A stretch of 64,000 nt of DNA, from the NCBI GenBank assembly GCA_008501585.1, contig QQUN01000018.1, positions 1-64,000 on the forward strand, in the 5' to 3' direction. The notes beneath the pieces are model-generated. The model did not search any database. It was given only the letters and a program-made list of their open reading frames with translations, and was not told the DNA's origin. The position numbers and the translations under genes are program-made. This document shows, piece after piece, positions 1-9,024 of this stretch (positions are counted from its first letter, which is position 1; each line of letters begins with the position of its first letter). This DNA is from Pseudomonadota bacterium. GTDB taxonomy: Bacteria; Pseudomonadota; Gammaproteobacteria; Burkholderiales; Rhodocyclaceae.

Positions 1-127
1 AGCGACCAGCGCACTGCATGGTTGCCAGCGTTCCTGGCCTACTACAATGCCCGACGGCCTCACTCCGCTCTTGGATACCAGCCTCCAGCTTCCCGAATCC
101 CCGGGAACAACCTATTGCAACTCAACA
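1..127 (+). mobile_element. Right end of an IS481-like insertion sequence
   Basis: Read inward on the minus strand from position 127, the sequence begins TGTTGAGTTGCAATAGG. It starts with the TGT that IS481-family inverted repeats carry, and it lies inside the last transposase codons. This suggests that the element ends at 127, two bases before the stop of the neighbouring mltB-type gene. The left inverted repeat is outside the window, so the boundary is inferred. Confidence 0.5.
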
Positions 128-132
128 CCTAG
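1..132 (+). CDS. Transposase C-terminus, IS481/IS3-like (partial, cut by window edge)
   Basis: The reading frame is open from the first base and ends at the TAG at 130-132, giving 43 residues. The segment AYYNARRPHSALGYQPPASR is the typical C-terminal tail of the rve integrase-core transposases of the IS481 and IS3 families, which cut and join IS ends with a DDE active site. The catalytic part lies outside the window, so activity cannot be judged. The stop codon overlaps the convergent stop of the lytic transglycosylase gene by two bases. Confidence 0.8.
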   Translation, partial: SDQRTAWLPAFLAYYNARRPHSALGYQPPASRIPGNNLLQLNT

Positions 133-1169
133 TGGCTGGGGGTGCTGGCGACGGTGGTTTCGTTCCGTGCCGTCGTCAGCGCTTCAGAGAGCGCGAACAC
201 CGCCATGGCGTAGAAGCTGCTGCGGTTGTAGCGCGTAATCACGTAGAAGTTGCGAAAGCCCAGCCAGTACTCGGTGGGGGCGTCTGGCGTGTCGAGATCA
301 ACCAGCGTTGATAGCTCGCCCGCCGGCAGTTCGCCGAGCGGCAGAACCTGGTGTTCGGCCAGCGCCTCGGCGGTGACGGCCGGTTCGATGCCCCGGTCGA
401 CCAGTGCCTGTGCGCGGGCCGGGTCCTCGACATGGGCGCGCACCGCCACGGGGGCTGCCGGCACCCAGCCATGCTCGGCCAGGTAGCGCGCCACGCTGCC
501 GATGGCGTCGGCCGGGCTGCCTTCCAGATCGATCCGGCCATCGCCGTCGAAATCCACCGCGTAGTTGCGGATGCTGCTTGGCAGGAACTGCGGGAAGCCC
601 AGCGCGCCGGCGTAGGAGCCCTCGTAGCTGAGCGGATCGCGGCCGGCATCGCGCGCCAGCAGGAAGAGGTTTTCCAGCTCACGCCGGAACAGCGGTGCGC
701 GTGGCGGGTAGTCGAAGGCCAGCGTGGCCAGGGCCTCGGCGGTCAGGAAATGGCCGGTGTTGCGCCCGTAGATGGTTTCCACGCCGATGATGGCGACGAT
801 GATCGATTCGGGCACGCCATAGCGGGTGCTGGCCTCGCGCAGGGTGTCGGCATGTTCGCGCCAGAACTCGGCGCCGGCCTCGAGGCGTACCGGTTCGATG
901 AAGCGGCTGCGGTAGCGCGCCCATGAGCGGACCCCGCGCTTGGTCGGCGGGGTGATCAGGCGGATGACGCGGTCGTTGCGTTCGACCTGGCGCAAGGTGG
1001 CGAGGATGTCGTCGGCGGCGATGCCGTGGGTCTGCGCCATCTCGTCGGCAAAGCGGATGGCCTCGGGGTGACCGTCATAGCCCGCAGCGAGTGTCGCCGG
1101 GGTGGCGAGGGCGGCAACGCCGGCGACCAGAAGCGAGCGAAACCGGCGGGTGAGAAGCGTGGGAAGCAT
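129..1169 (-). CDS. mltB: MltB-type lytic murein transglycosylase
   Basis: Periplasmic muramidase-like enzyme (about 346 aa) that cleaves the MurNAc-GlcNAc bond of peptidoglycan and leaves a 1,6-anhydro end. The N-terminus is a signal peptide (LLVAGVAALATPATLAAG) with no lipobox cysteine, so the protein is probably soluble in the periplasm. The catalytic region GVETIYGRNTG carries the family Glu, and YAGALGFPQFLPSS and DFDGDGRIDL are typical MltB/SLT blocks. The ATG at 1169 was chosen because it overlaps the stop of tgpA (TAATG), implying translational coupling; the frame is open further upstream but only as a shadow of tgpA. The last residues abut the IS end, so the C-terminal tail may have been changed by the insertion. 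Confidence 0.88.
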   Translation of the reverse strand: MLPTLLTRRFRSLLVAGVAALATPATLAAGYDGHPEAIRFADEMAQTHGIAADDILATLRQVERNDRVIRLITPPTKRGVRSWARYRSRFIEPVRLEAGAEFWREHADTLREASTRYGVPESIIVAIIGVETIYGRNTGHFLTAEALATLAFDYPPRAPLFRRELENLFLLARDAGRDPLSYEGSYAGALGFPQFLPSSIRNYAVDFDGDGRIDLEGSPADAIGSVARYLAEHGWVPAAPVAVRAHVEDPARAQALVDRGIEPAVTAEALAEHQVLPLGELPAGELSTLVDLDTPDAPTEYWLGFRNFYVITRYNRSSFYAMAVFALSEALTTARNETTVASTPSH

Positions 1170-3121
1170 TAAATCGAGAACCTTCTGATCTGTGAATCGA
1201 GCGCCTTGGTGTCGCGCTGGCTGGCGGTGCCGACGCCGTAGCGCAGGCGGGCATACCGGTGGGCGATGTGGCGGATGGCCGTGGCATGGTCGGGCCATTG
1301 CGTCGCGGCTCGGCTAGCATAGTCGGCCGGCCCCTCCCAGGGCAACCGGGGCAGGCCGGCACGGGTGAGCTTGCGCTCGAAGCGTTGCCAGGCGCGGTGC
1401 AGCGGGTCGTCGCGGCGGGGGGCGCGTTGGGCCCACCACAGAAGTGCCGCCAGCAAGGTGCCGATGGCAACCAGCAAGGCGGCGCCGATCTGGCGCCAGT
1501 CGTCGGCGTGCAGTCCCAGCCGGCTGAGCAGGGTGCGTTGCCGGCGCTGGTCGAAGCCGAGCACCCACTGGTTCCAGGCATTGCCGAGAAACTCCCAGCG
1601 ATCGCGGAGTGTGCGCAGCCAGTTCAGGTCTGGCCGCACCAGCAAGGGCAGCGCGGCGTCGTCGGGCAGCGCGGCGGCGAGACCGCCATCGATGCGGCGC
1701 GGCGCACTGGCGGCGGTCGGGTCGACCCGTCGCCAGCCCTCGCCGTCGAGCCACACTTCGGCCCAGGCGTGGGCATCCGACTGGCGGACCACCATCGCCT
1801 TGTCGAAAGGATTGAGCTCGCCGCCCTGGTAGCCGGTGACGACCCGCGCCGGTACGCCGGCGCCGCGCATGAGGATGACGAAGGCGCTGGCGAAGTGCTC
1901 GCAGAAGCCCTGCCGGGTGTCGAAGAGAAACGCGTCGGCGCTGTCGGTACCGAGGCGCGGCGGTCGCAGGGTGTAGGCGAGGTCGGCGGAGCGCAGCCAG
2001 TCGATGGCGGCGGCAACGCGGGCGGCCGGTTGCGGATGACGCTCGACCAGGTCGGCGGCGAGCGCGCGGGTGCGTGGGTTGCTGCCCGGTGGCAGGGCGA
2101 GGGCGGCGCGCAGGATACCGGCCGGGGTGTCCAGCCCGACGCGGCTGTCGGGGTAGGCGACGGCGGGGTAGCGGAGGCGCTGGCGAACCGGCTCGCGGCT
2201 GAGCACGGTGAAGTCGCTGGCGTAGCTGGCCGCGGGGATGCCGCCGGCCGGGTAGTCGAGGGCGAGCAGCCAGCGCCGGTTGTGGGCTTCGAGGGTGATC
2301 TCGTAGGTGTAGGCGCGGCCGTCGGGGGTGTAGGCGGGGTGGTCGGCGGTGGCCGCGCGCCGGCCGGTCCAGCGCATGCCGTCGAAATCGGTGAGCACCG
2401 GGCCGCGCCAGTAGCGTTGCGCCGGTGGCGGCGGGGTGTCCGGAAAGTGGGCACGGAAGGCGATCTCGCCCGACTGGCTCAGCTCGCTGATGGCGCCGGG
2501 CTGCATGCTGTCCGACAGGCCGGTGCGGCCCGAGAAGGCATCGGCCGGCAGACCCCACAGCGGCCCGGGAATGCGCGGGAAGAGGATGAACAAGACCACC
2601 ATGAAGGGCAGCGCCTGGAGCATCAGGACGCCGGTGGTGCGCAACTGCGTGCGAACCGGGTGGCGGGTGTGCAGGCTGAGCAAGGTGGCGGTGGCGAGCA
2701 CGCAGCCGGCCAGCGCGCCGAGTCCGGTCAGCGGGGACTGGGTGTCGAGAAACAGCCCCAGTTGCAGGAAGAAGCACAGCAGCACCAGCACATGGATGTC
2801 GCGCGGGCGCTGGCACTCGAGGTATTTCAGGCCGAGCAGCAGGACCAGCAGCGCAATGCCGGCCTGTTTGCCGAACAGCGTGCCGTACTGCGCAAGGATG
2901 AGGCCCCCGGCGGTGAGGCCAAGCAGCGGAGTGACCAGGCGCGGCACCGCCACCTGCCCCGTGCGCTGGCGGAGCACCCGCCAGGCCAGGATCAACACGG
3001 CCAGCGCACCGAGCCAGATCGGCAGCCGCGGCAGATGCGGCGCCAAGGTGGCGCCGGCGCAGGCGGCGGCCCAGCGCAGTGGGTCGGCGAAGCGGGTGGC
3101 CTCAGTCGGTGGCCTGGGCAT
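1169..3121 (-). CDS. tgpA: TgpA-like membrane transglutaminase (DUF3488/transglutaminase/DUF4129)
   Basis: Inner-membrane protein of 650 aa. The N-terminal ~200 residues form several hydrophobic segments (DUF3488). A periplasmic transglutaminase-like domain follows, with a visible Cys-His-Asp triad: GFCEHFASAFV (Cys), SDAHAWAEVW (His) and VDPTA (Asp). A further membrane helix (AALLVAIGTLLAALLWW) and a DUF4129 tail end the protein. TgpA of Pseudomonas is an essential envelope protein of this architecture, but its exact substrate is unknown. The start overlaps the end of the DUF58 gene by 20 bp and the stop overlaps the mltB start, so moxR, DUF58, tgpA and mltB read as one operon. Confidence 0.88.
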   Translation of the reverse strand: MPRPPTEATRFADPLRWAAACAGATLAPHLPRLPIWLGALAVLILAWRVLRQRTGQVAVPRLVTPLLGLTAGGLILAQYGTLFGKQAGIALLVLLLGLKYLECQRPRDIHVLVLLCFFLQLGLFLDTQSPLTGLGALAGCVLATATLLSLHTRHPVRTQLRTTGVLMLQALPFMVVLFILFPRIPGPLWGLPADAFSGRTGLSDSMQPGAISELSQSGEIAFRAHFPDTPPPPAQRYWRGPVLTDFDGMRWTGRRAATADHPAYTPDGRAYTYEITLEAHNRRWLLALDYPAGGIPAASYASDFTVLSREPVRQRLRYPAVAYPDSRVGLDTPAGILRAALALPPGSNPRTRALAADLVERHPQPAARVAAAIDWLRSADLAYTLRPPRLGTDSADAFLFDTRQGFCEHFASAFVILMRGAGVPARVVTGYQGGELNPFDKAMVVRQSDAHAWAEVWLDGEGWRRVDPTAASAPRRIDGGLAAALPDDAALPLLVRPDLNWLRTLRDRWEFLGNAWNQWVLGFDQRRQRTLLSRLGLHADDWRQIGAALLVAIGTLLAALLWWAQRAPRRDDPLHRAWQRFERKLTRAGLPRLPWEGPADYASRAATQWPDHATAIRHIAHRYARLRYGVGTASQRDTKALDSQIRRFSI

Positions 3122-4100
3122 GGTCGTTCAGGCGGAACAGGGCGAGGGCGCGCAGGCACCGGTGGCGATGCTGGGCGCCGCGGTCCGGGCCGAGCGTTTG
3201 GCCGGGCAGGCGCAAGGTCCAGCGGGCGTCGTCGCGGGCGGCATCGACCACCCAGCGTGCCAGGCGCTGTAGCCGGGCTTCGCCGGGCAGTGCGGCCGGC
3301 AGCTGGTGCCAGTCAAAGATCAGCAGGCCGCCGGCGCCACCCTGGAATTGCTTGGCGACCAGGGTGCCGCTGCGGGCGACAGCCTTCCAGGCAATCTGGC
3401 GCGGCGAATCGGTCGGGCGGTGGGCGCGCAGGCCGGCGAAGTCGTCATCGCCCGAGGATGCGTGGGTCCGCCCGGCACTGCCGGCGGCGTTGGGTGGCGG
3501 CGGTGCCGAGGTTTCCGGTGTGGGATAGACGAGTAGCGCAAGGTCCGGCGTCAGGACGCTCCAGGCGCGGATCAGCCCGAGGGGAAAGACGGTTTCGATG
3601 GTGATGCGGCCAACGCGTTGCCAGCCGCGCGCCGGGGTGGGGGCGCTGAGGGTCAGCGGGGTGTGGGTGTCGGGCGGCAGGTCGAGCGCGACCGTGCTGT
3701 GGGCCGTCCGAACGACGATGGCCTCGCGGGCGGTGTGCCGATGGTGGCTGAGGACCAGTCCGAACTGGGCCGGCTCGCCGCTGTGCACGGGAGGCAGGGG
3801 GCCGGCGGCGATTTCCAGGCCGAGCAGGGTGCGGAAGGCGTGGAATATGCTGGTGATGCCGATGCCGGCAAGCAGGAAGGTGAGGGCGAAGCCGAGGCTG
3901 AGGGTGTAGTTGATCGAGGCCAGCAGCATGGCGAAGAGGGTCAGCCCGAAGACCCAGCCGGCACGCGTGGGCAGCACGAAAATGCGTCGCTGGCGCAGGC
4001 GGATGGGCAGGGCTTCGGCCGGGCGAAGGCGAAACAGGCGCCGGTCGATCGTGTGGCGCAGGCGTGTCAGCGGCCCGGCCAGGAGGTGGCCGGGGGTCAA
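3102..4100 (-). CDS. DUF58 domain protein (membrane, MoxR-associated)
   Basis: Protein of about 332 aa with two adjacent hydrophobic segments near the N-terminus (AGWVFGLTLFAMLLASINYTL and ALTFLLAGIGITSIF) and a DUF58 region, including the conserved FAGLRAHRPTDSPRQIAWKAVARSG block. DUF58 proteins are partners of MoxR ATPases and act in envelope or cofactor maturation. The start was set at the TTG at 4100 because it overlaps the moxR stop (TTGA) and gives a protein of normal family length; there is no clear Shine-Dalgarno, so translation probably depends on coupling. The same frame stays open over moxR, but that part has arginine/proline-rich shadow composition. Confidence 0.8.
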   Translation of the reverse strand: MTPGHLLAGPLTRLRHTIDRRLFRLRPAEALPIRLRQRRIFVLPTRAGWVFGLTLFAMLLASINYTLSLGFALTFLLAGIGITSIFHAFRTLLGLEIAAGPLPPVHSGEPAQFGLVLSHHRHTAREAIVVRTAHSTVALDLPPDTHTPLTLSAPTPARGWQRVGRITIETVFPLGLIRAWSVLTPDLALLVYPTPETSAPPPPNAAGSAGRTHASSGDDDFAGLRAHRPTDSPRQIAWKAVARSGTLVAKQFQGGAGGLLIFDWHQLPAALPGEARLQRLARWVVDAARDDARWTLRLPGQTLGPDRGAQHRHRCLRALALFRLNDHAQATD

Positions 4101-5008
4101 GGCAGGGGGACCCGCTCGATGAGCGCCTGGCAGCGCGCATTCGCGGCGGCCACCGAGTGGTCGAGGCCGAGGCGATGGCCGGCGACGGCGGCGAAGATGC
4201 GCTGCACATCCTCGGGCTCGACATGCGTCCGGCGCTCGAGCCAGGCCCAGGCGCGTGCCGCCCCGATCAGCCCGAGACCGGCGCGCGGACTCAGCCCGGT
4301 GCCGTCCTCGCCACGGCGGCTGGCCTCGAGCAGGGCCTGTACATAGTCGGCCAGGGGGCCGGCGACATGAACCTGCGCACAGGCCTGTTGCATCTGGACC
4401 AGCGTGTTGGGGTCGATCACCGGGGCGAGTGCGGCGAGGAGGTCGCGGCGGTCCTGGCCGAGCAGCAAGGCACGTTCGGCGGCCGGATCGGGGTAGCCCA
4501 GTTGCAGGCGCATCAGGAAGCGGTCGAGCTGGCTCTCGGGCAGCGGGAAGGTGCCGACCTGCGAACTGGGGTTCTGGGTGGCGATGACGAAGAACGGTGC
4601 CGGTAGCGGGTAGGTGCTGCCGTCGGCGGTGATCTGGCCCTCTTCCATGGCTTCGAGCAGGGCGCTTTGTGTCTTTGGCGTGGCGCGGTTGATCTCGTCG
4701 GCGAGGATCAGCTGGGAGAACACCGGACCACGATGGAAGTGGAAGCCATTGGTGTTGCGATCGAACACCGAGACGCCAAGGATGTCGGCCGGGAGCAGGT
4801 CGCTGGTGAACTGGATGCGCTGGAAGGCCAGCCCGGGCAGCCGGGCGAGAAGGTGGGCGAGGGTGGTCTTGCCGACGCCGGGGACGTCCTCGATCAGCAG
4901 GTGTCCGCGCGCGAGCATGCAGCACAGCGCCAGGCGCAACTGCGGCGCCTTGCCCAGCAGAATTTGGCCGGCATGCGCCAGCAGGGTATGAGCCAGATCA
5001 ACAGTCAT
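4097..5008 (-). CDS. moxR: MoxR-family AAA+ ATPase
   Basis: AAA+ ATPase of 303 aa thought to act as a chaperone with DUF58/VWA partners. Visible are Walker A (EDVPGVGKTTLA), Walker B (LILADEINRATPKTQ, with the MoxR signature), sensor 1 (FVIATQNPSSQ) and the arginine-finger region QLDRFLMR. It is the first gene of the minus-strand moxR-DUF58-tgpA-mltB operon. The intergenic region upstream is only 110 bp and is shared with the divergent deacetylase. Confidence 0.93.
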   Translation of the reverse strand: MTVDLAHTLLAHAGQILLGKAPQLRLALCCMLARGHLLIEDVPGVGKTTLAHLLARLPGLAFQRIQFTSDLLPADILGVSVFDRNTNGFHFHRGPVFSQLILADEINRATPKTQSALLEAMEEGQITADGSTYPLPAPFFVIATQNPSSQVGTFPLPESQLDRFLMRLQLGYPDPAAERALLLGQDRRDLLAALAPVIDPNTLVQMQQACAQVHVAGPLADYVQALLEASRRGEDGTGLSPRAGLGLIGAARAWAWLERRTHVEPEDVQRIFAAVAGHRLGLDHSVAAANARCQALIERVPLP

Positions 5009-5018
5009 GCAAAGCCGG

Positions 5019-5047
5019 TTGGGAAAAAAGTGTGTACAGAGGATAAT
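5019..5047 (+). promoter_or_regulatory. Putative sigma-70 promoter of the deacetylase gene
   Basis: TTGGGA (5019-5024), 17-bp spacer, GATAAT (5042-5047). Transcription would start near 5054, about 65 bp before the ATG at 5119. The site lies in an A/T-rich stretch unlike its surroundings. Confidence 0.5.
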
Positions 5048-5118
5048 GAATCGAAAAAAATCTGAAGAACTTGATAGCCCGACAGCTTACGCTTGCTCAG
5101 TCACAGGGAAGGGGGGAT

Positions 5119-6045
5119 ATGACAGCCACGGCGTTCATCACACACAAGGATTGCTGGTTGCATGAAATGGGGCCGTATCACCCCGAGTGCGCCGACCGGC
5201 TCTCCGCCATCAATGACCGGTTGATTGCTGCCGGGATGGATTTGTTCCTGGCGTTTCACGATGCGCCGGTGGCGACCGTCGAGCAGTTGTCCCGCACGCA
5301 CCCGCGGGAGCATGTGGAGGCCATGCTGGCCAACGTGCCGGAAAGCGGCATCCGCCACCTCGATCCGGACACCGCCGTGTGCCCCGGCTCGATGAAGGCC
5401 GCGGTGCGCGCCGCCGGTGCCGGCATCCTGGCAGTCGACCTGGTAATGTCGAAAGAGGTCGAGAACGCGTTCTGCGCGGTGCGCCCGCCCGGCCATCACG
5501 CCGAAAAAGCCAAGGCCATGGGCTTTTGCTTCTTCAACAACGTGGCGGTGGCGGCGCATCACGCCATGGCCGAGCACGGCCTGGAGCGGGTGGCGATCAT
5601 CGACTTCGATGTGCACCACGGCAATGGCACCGAGGATATCTTCAAGGATGATCCGCGGGTGCTGATGGCCAGCATCTTCCAGCATCCGTTCTATCCTTAC
5701 AGCGGTGCGGACAACCCGGCGCCCAACATGGTCAACGTGCCGGTGCCCGCGGGCACCCGCGGCGACGCCTTCCGCCAGATCGTGTCCGACATCTGGATGC
5801 CGGCCCTGCGCAAGCACAATCCGCAGCTGATCGTCATCTCGGCGGGTTTCGATTCGCACTACGAAGACGACATGGGCTCGCTCGGCCTGGTCGAGGCCGA
5901 CTATGTCTGGGTCACTGAGCAGCTGCGCACGCTGGCCGACGAGTGCGCTGAAAAGCGGATCGTCTCGATCCTCGAGGGAGGCTACGCGCTGTCGTCGCTG
6001 GCACGCTCGGTGGTGGCGCACATCAAGGCCCTGGCCGACATCTGA
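5119..6045 (+). CDS. Histone-deacetylase-like (arginase/deacetylase superfamily) hydrolase
   Basis: Zinc-dependent deacetylase of 308 aa from the class II HDAC/acetylpolyamine amidohydrolase group. Conserved catalytic blocks are [20 protein letters not shown] (His-His pair), [12 protein letters not shown] (zinc Asp and His), [13 protein letters not shown] (second zinc Asp) and LEGGY. The ATG at 5119 follows a strong GGGAAGGGGGGAT ribosome site; an upstream in-frame start at 5071 lacks one. The substrate (acetylpolyamine or acetyl-lysine) cannot be decided from sequence. It is a single-gene unit between a divergent moxR operon and dapA. Confidence 0.9.
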   Translation: MTATAFITHKDCWLHEMGPYHPECADRLSAINDRLIAAGMDLFLAFHDAPVATVEQLSRTHPREHVEAMLANVPESGIRHLDPDTAVCPGSMKAAVRAAGAGILAVDLVMSKEVENAFCAVRPPGHHAEKAKAMGFCFFNNVAVAAHHAMAEHGLERVAIIDFDVHHGNGTEDIFKDDPRVLMASIFQHPFYPYSGADNPAPNMVNVPVPAGTRGDAFRQIVSDIWMPALRKHNPQLIVISAGFDSHYEDDMGSLGLVEADYVWVTEQLRTLADECAEKRIVSILEGGYALSSLARSVVAHIKALADI

Positions 6046-6163
6046 ACCATCTGTCATGTTCGCGGGCGGAGGCGTTGCAGCGCCTTCGTTCCGGGCTGAT
6101 CGCGCCGATGTTGCGCGGCGCGATTCGGGTACAATGCACTTTTGCTTTTTCGGCCCGATACCC

Positions 6164-7042
6164 ATGATTACCGGATCCATTGTCGCCATCGTCACCCCGA
6201 TGCAAGAGGATGGCAGTCTCGATTTCGACAGCCTGCGCTCGCTGATCGATTTTCATGTGCGCGAGGGCACCGACGGTATCGTCGTTGTCGGCACCTCGGG
6301 CGAATCGCCCACCGTCAACGTCGAGGACCACTGCGAGCTGATCCGCGTGGCCGTCGGCCATGCGGCCGGACGCATCCCCGTCATTGCCGGTACCGGTGGC
6401 AACTCCACCGCCGAAGCCATCGAGCTGACCCGTTTTGCCAAGCAGGCGGGCGCGCAGGCGGGCCTGTCGGTCGTGCCTTACTACAACCGCCCCGGACAGG
6501 AAGGCATGTACCGGCACTTCCGCGCCATCGCCGAAGCCGACGATCTGCCGATGATCCTGTACAACGTGCCGGGTCGCACCGTGGCCGACCTGGCCAACGA
6601 CACCACCCTGCGCCTGGCCCAGATCCCGAACATCGTCGGCATCAAGGACGCCACCGGCAACATCGGCCGTGCCTGCGATCTGGTGGCGCGCGCGCCGGAA
6701 GGCTTTGCGCTCTATACCGGCGACGACATGACCACCCTGGCCTTCATCCTGATGGGCGGGCACGGTTGCATCTCGGTGACTGCCAACGTGGCCCCGAAGA
6801 TGATGCACGACATGTGCGTGGCGGCGCTCAATGGCGATGTGGCGACCGCCCGCGCCATCAACCAGAAACTGCTCGGGCTGCACGGCGAGCTGTTCTGCGA
6901 AGCCAACCCCATTCCGGTGAAGTGGGCGGTCAATCAGCTCGGTCTGATCGGCCCCACGCTGCGCCTGCCGCTGACCCCGCTGGGCGAAACCAACCATGAC
7001 CGGGTGCGCAACGCCATGCGCGCGGCCGGACTGTCCGTCTAA
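6164..7042 (+). CDS. dapA: 4-hydroxy-tetrahydrodipicolinate synthase
   Basis: Cytosolic aldolase (292 aa) condensing pyruvate with aspartate semialdehyde in the lysine/meso-diaminopimelate pathway. Visible are the pyruvate-binding GTSGESPT loop, the Tyr of YNVPGRT and the Schiff-base Lys in GIKDATGN. The ATG at 6164 gives the normal family start ([13 protein letters not shown]); a longer open frame upstream overlaps the deacetylase. TACAAT at 6130-6135 could be a -10 element, but a TTGCGC at 6111 is too close (13 bp) to be a convincing -35. It precedes bamC, an arrangement common in beta- and gammaproteobacteria. Confidence 0.96.
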   Translation: MITGSIVAIVTPMQEDGSLDFDSLRSLIDFHVREGTDGIVVVGTSGESPTVNVEDHCELIRVAVGHAAGRIPVIAGTGGNSTAEAIELTRFAKQAGAQAGLSVVPYYNRPGQEGMYRHFRAIAEADDLPMILYNVPGRTVADLANDTTLRLAQIPNIVGIKDATGNIGRACDLVARAPEGFALYTGDDMTTLAFILMGGHGCISVTANVAPKMMHDMCVAALNGDVATARAINQKLLGLHGELFCEANPIPVKWAVNQLGLIGPTLRLPLTPLGETNHDRVRNAMRAAGLSV

Positions 7043-7062
7043 TTCGAAAGGTATTCATCACG

Positions 7063-8202
7063 ATGCAGCGACGCCACACCGCGACTGTCTCCGTGCTCGC
7101 CGCCAGCCTGCTGCTGGCTGGCTGCAATGGCAGCATTATCGAGACCAAGAAAATCGACTACAAGAGTGCGGCCAAGGCGCCGACGCTCGAGGTGCCGCCC
7201 GACCTGACGGTGCCCAACCGCAATGACCGCTACGCCGTGCCCGACTCGGGCGGCAAGGGCAGCGCGACCTTCTCGACCTACACCGCCGAGCGTGCGGCGC
7301 CTGCCGGCGCGAGCGAAGCACGTGAAGTGCTGCCGGCCGAGGCGGGCATGCGGGTCGAGCGGGCAGGTTCCCAGCGCTGGCTGGTGATCAACAAGACGCC
7401 TGAAGAGCTGTGGCCGGAAGTGCGCAATTTCTGGATCGAGCTTGGCTTCATCGTGAACGTCGACTCGCCCGAGATCGGCGTGATGGAAACCGACTGGGCC
7501 GAAGACCGCGCCAAGATCCCGCAGGACATCATCCGCAGCACGATCGGCAAGGTGATCGATGGTCTGTACTCGACCCCCGAGCGCGACAAGTTCCGCACCC
7601 GGATCGAAAAGGGCGCGCAGCCCGGCACGGTCGAGGTGTTCATCAGCCACCGCGGCATGATGGAAATCTACGAGAACGAGTCGAGAGCCACCACCGTCTG
7701 GCAGCCGCGCCCGGCGGATCCCGAGCTCGAAGCCGAGATGCTGCGTCGCCTGATGGTGCATCTGGGCGCCGAAGAGAAGCGCGCCGAAGAGGCGGTTGCC
7801 GTGGCGCCGCGTCCCGAGCAGGCCACCCTGGCCAATACGGCCGGCAAGACCTTGCTGCAGGTTGACGAGCCCTTCGACCGCGCCTGGCGTCGTGTCGGCC
7901 TGGCGCTCGACCGCATCGGCTTCACGGTGCAGGATCGCAACCGCTCCGAGGGCGTGTACTACGTGCGCTACATCGATCCGGAACTCGACAACAATTCCAA
8001 GAAGCCGGAAGGCTTCCTGTCGAAGCTGGCCTTCTGGCGCAGCAACGAGAAGCCGGCGGTGTCGGGTAGCGAGTACCGGATCCAGGTCGCGGGTGAAAAT
8101 GCTGACCGCAGCCGCGTCCGCGTGTTGACGGCCGAAGGGGGTGAAGACACCTCCCAGACCGCCAGCAAGATCCTCGGCTTGCTGCACGAACAGCTGAAGT
8201 GA
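7063..8202 (+). CDS. bamC: Outer membrane protein assembly lipoprotein BamC
   Basis: Lipoprotein of 379 aa from the BAM complex that folds beta-barrels into the outer membrane. The lipobox LLLAGC places the lipidated Cys at residue 21. A disordered proline-rich N-terminal segment (PTLEVPPDLTVPNRNDRYAVP) typical of BamC, which binds BamD, follows. Two helix-grip domains come next, at about residues 105-225 and 265-375. It starts 20 bp after dapA and its stop overlaps the next gene's GTG start, so the three genes probably share a transcript. Confidence 0.92.
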   Translation: MQRRHTATVSVLAASLLLAGCNGSIIETKKIDYKSAAKAPTLEVPPDLTVPNRNDRYAVPDSGGKGSATFSTYTAERAAPAGASEAREVLPAEAGMRVERAGSQRWLVINKTPEELWPEVRNFWIELGFIVNVDSPEIGVMETDWAEDRAKIPQDIIRSTIGKVIDGLYSTPERDKFRTRIEKGAQPGTVEVFISHRGMMEIYENESRATTVWQPRPADPELEAEMLRRLMVHLGAEEKRAEEAVAVAPRPEQATLANTAGKTLLQVDEPFDRAWRRVGLALDRIGFTVQDRNRSEGVYYVRYIDPELDNNSKKPEGFLSKLAFWRSNEKPAVSGSEYRIQVAGENADRSRVRVLTAEGGEDTSQTASKILGLLHEQLK

Positions 8203-8972
8203 TCCGCTTCGCCTCGCTGGGCAGCGGCAGCCGCGGCAACGCGCTGCTGGTCCAGTCGGGGCGGACGCGGCTGCTCATCGACTGTGGCTTCGGCCCCCGG
8301 GTGCTGGCGCAACGCCTCGCCCGGCTCGGGGTCGTGCCCGAGCAGATCGATGCGGTGCTCATTACCCACGAGCACAGCGACCATGTGGCTGGCGTAGCCG
8401 CGCTGGCCAAGCGATACGGCTGCCCGGTGTACCTGTCGGCCGGCACACGGCAGGCATTGGCATCCCGCCAGGTTGTCGTGCCGCATCTCGAAGAGATCGA
8501 TCCCTCCGCGGCATTTACGCTCCAGGATTTTGACGTCCATCCCTACACGGTGCCGCATGACGCGGCCGAGCCCACCCAGTTCGTGTTGGCCAGTGCAGGG
8601 CTCCGGCTCGGCGTGCTGACCGACGCCGGCAGCGTCACCCCGTCAATGCACGAGGCCTTGCGTGGTTGCCATGGCCTGATGCTTGAATTCAATCATGATG
8701 CCGACATGCTGGCGCGAGGGCCGTACCCGGCGTTCCTGAAGGCGCGCGTTGGCGGTGCGCTCGGGCATCTGGACAATGGCATGGCGGCCGACTTGCTGGC
8801 CAGTCTGCGCGGTGATGCACTGCAAGTCGTGCTGGCCGCTCATCTGAGCGAAACCAACAACCATCCGGACCATGTCGAAGCGCTGCTCGCGCGCGTGCTC
8901 GCCGGTAGGCCGACGGCCTGGCAGGTGGCCAGCCAGCACGCCGGCTCCGACTGGCTGACGATACACCCCTGA
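8199..8972 (+). CDS. MBL-fold metallohydrolase (WalJ/YycJ-like)
   Basis: Metallo-beta-lactamase-fold hydrolase of 257 aa. It has the opening SLGSGSRGNALLV typical of the YycJ/WalJ group and the zinc motif THEHSDHVAG; further ligands are probably LTDAG and AAHLSETNNHP. Members are nuclease-like single-strand exonucleases or have unknown roles. The GTG at 8199 overlaps the bamC stop (GTGA), so translation is coupled. A hairpin terminator follows immediately. Confidence 0.87.
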   Translation: MIRFASLGSGSRGNALLVQSGRTRLLIDCGFGPRVLAQRLARLGVVPEQIDAVLITHEHSDHVAGVAALAKRYGCPVYLSAGTRQALASRQVVVPHLEEIDPSAAFTLQDFDVHPYTVPHDAAEPTQFVLASAGLRLGVLTDAGSVTPSMHEALRGCHGLMLEFNHDADMLARGPYPAFLKARVGGALGHLDNGMAADLLASLRGDALQVVLAAHLSETNNHPDHVEALLARVLAGRPTAWQVASQHAGSDWLTIHP

Positions 8973-9010
8973 AAAAAAGAAACCCCGCGCTCGGGCGGGG
9001 TTTCTCGCGT
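8973..9010. terminator. Bidirectional intrinsic terminator
   Basis: Arms GAAACCCCGC (8979-8988) and GCGGGGTTTC (8995-9004) with a 6-nt loop, preceded by a run of A (8972-8978) that acts as the U-tract for the minus strand. It separates the converging MBL and lipoprotein genes. Confidence 0.85.
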
Positions 9011-9024
9011 GCAGCCGAAGCAAA

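Noticed and set aside
1259-3604. 781-codon plus-strand open frame over tgpA and DUF58
   Set aside because: It is antisense to two well-supported genes, is Gly/Arg/Gln-rich and shows no domain; long antisense frames are expected in such GC-rich DNA.
6111-6135. TTGCGC / TACAAT as a dapA promoter
   Set aside because: The spacer is only 13 bp. TACAAT may still be a -10 element, but no good -35 was found.
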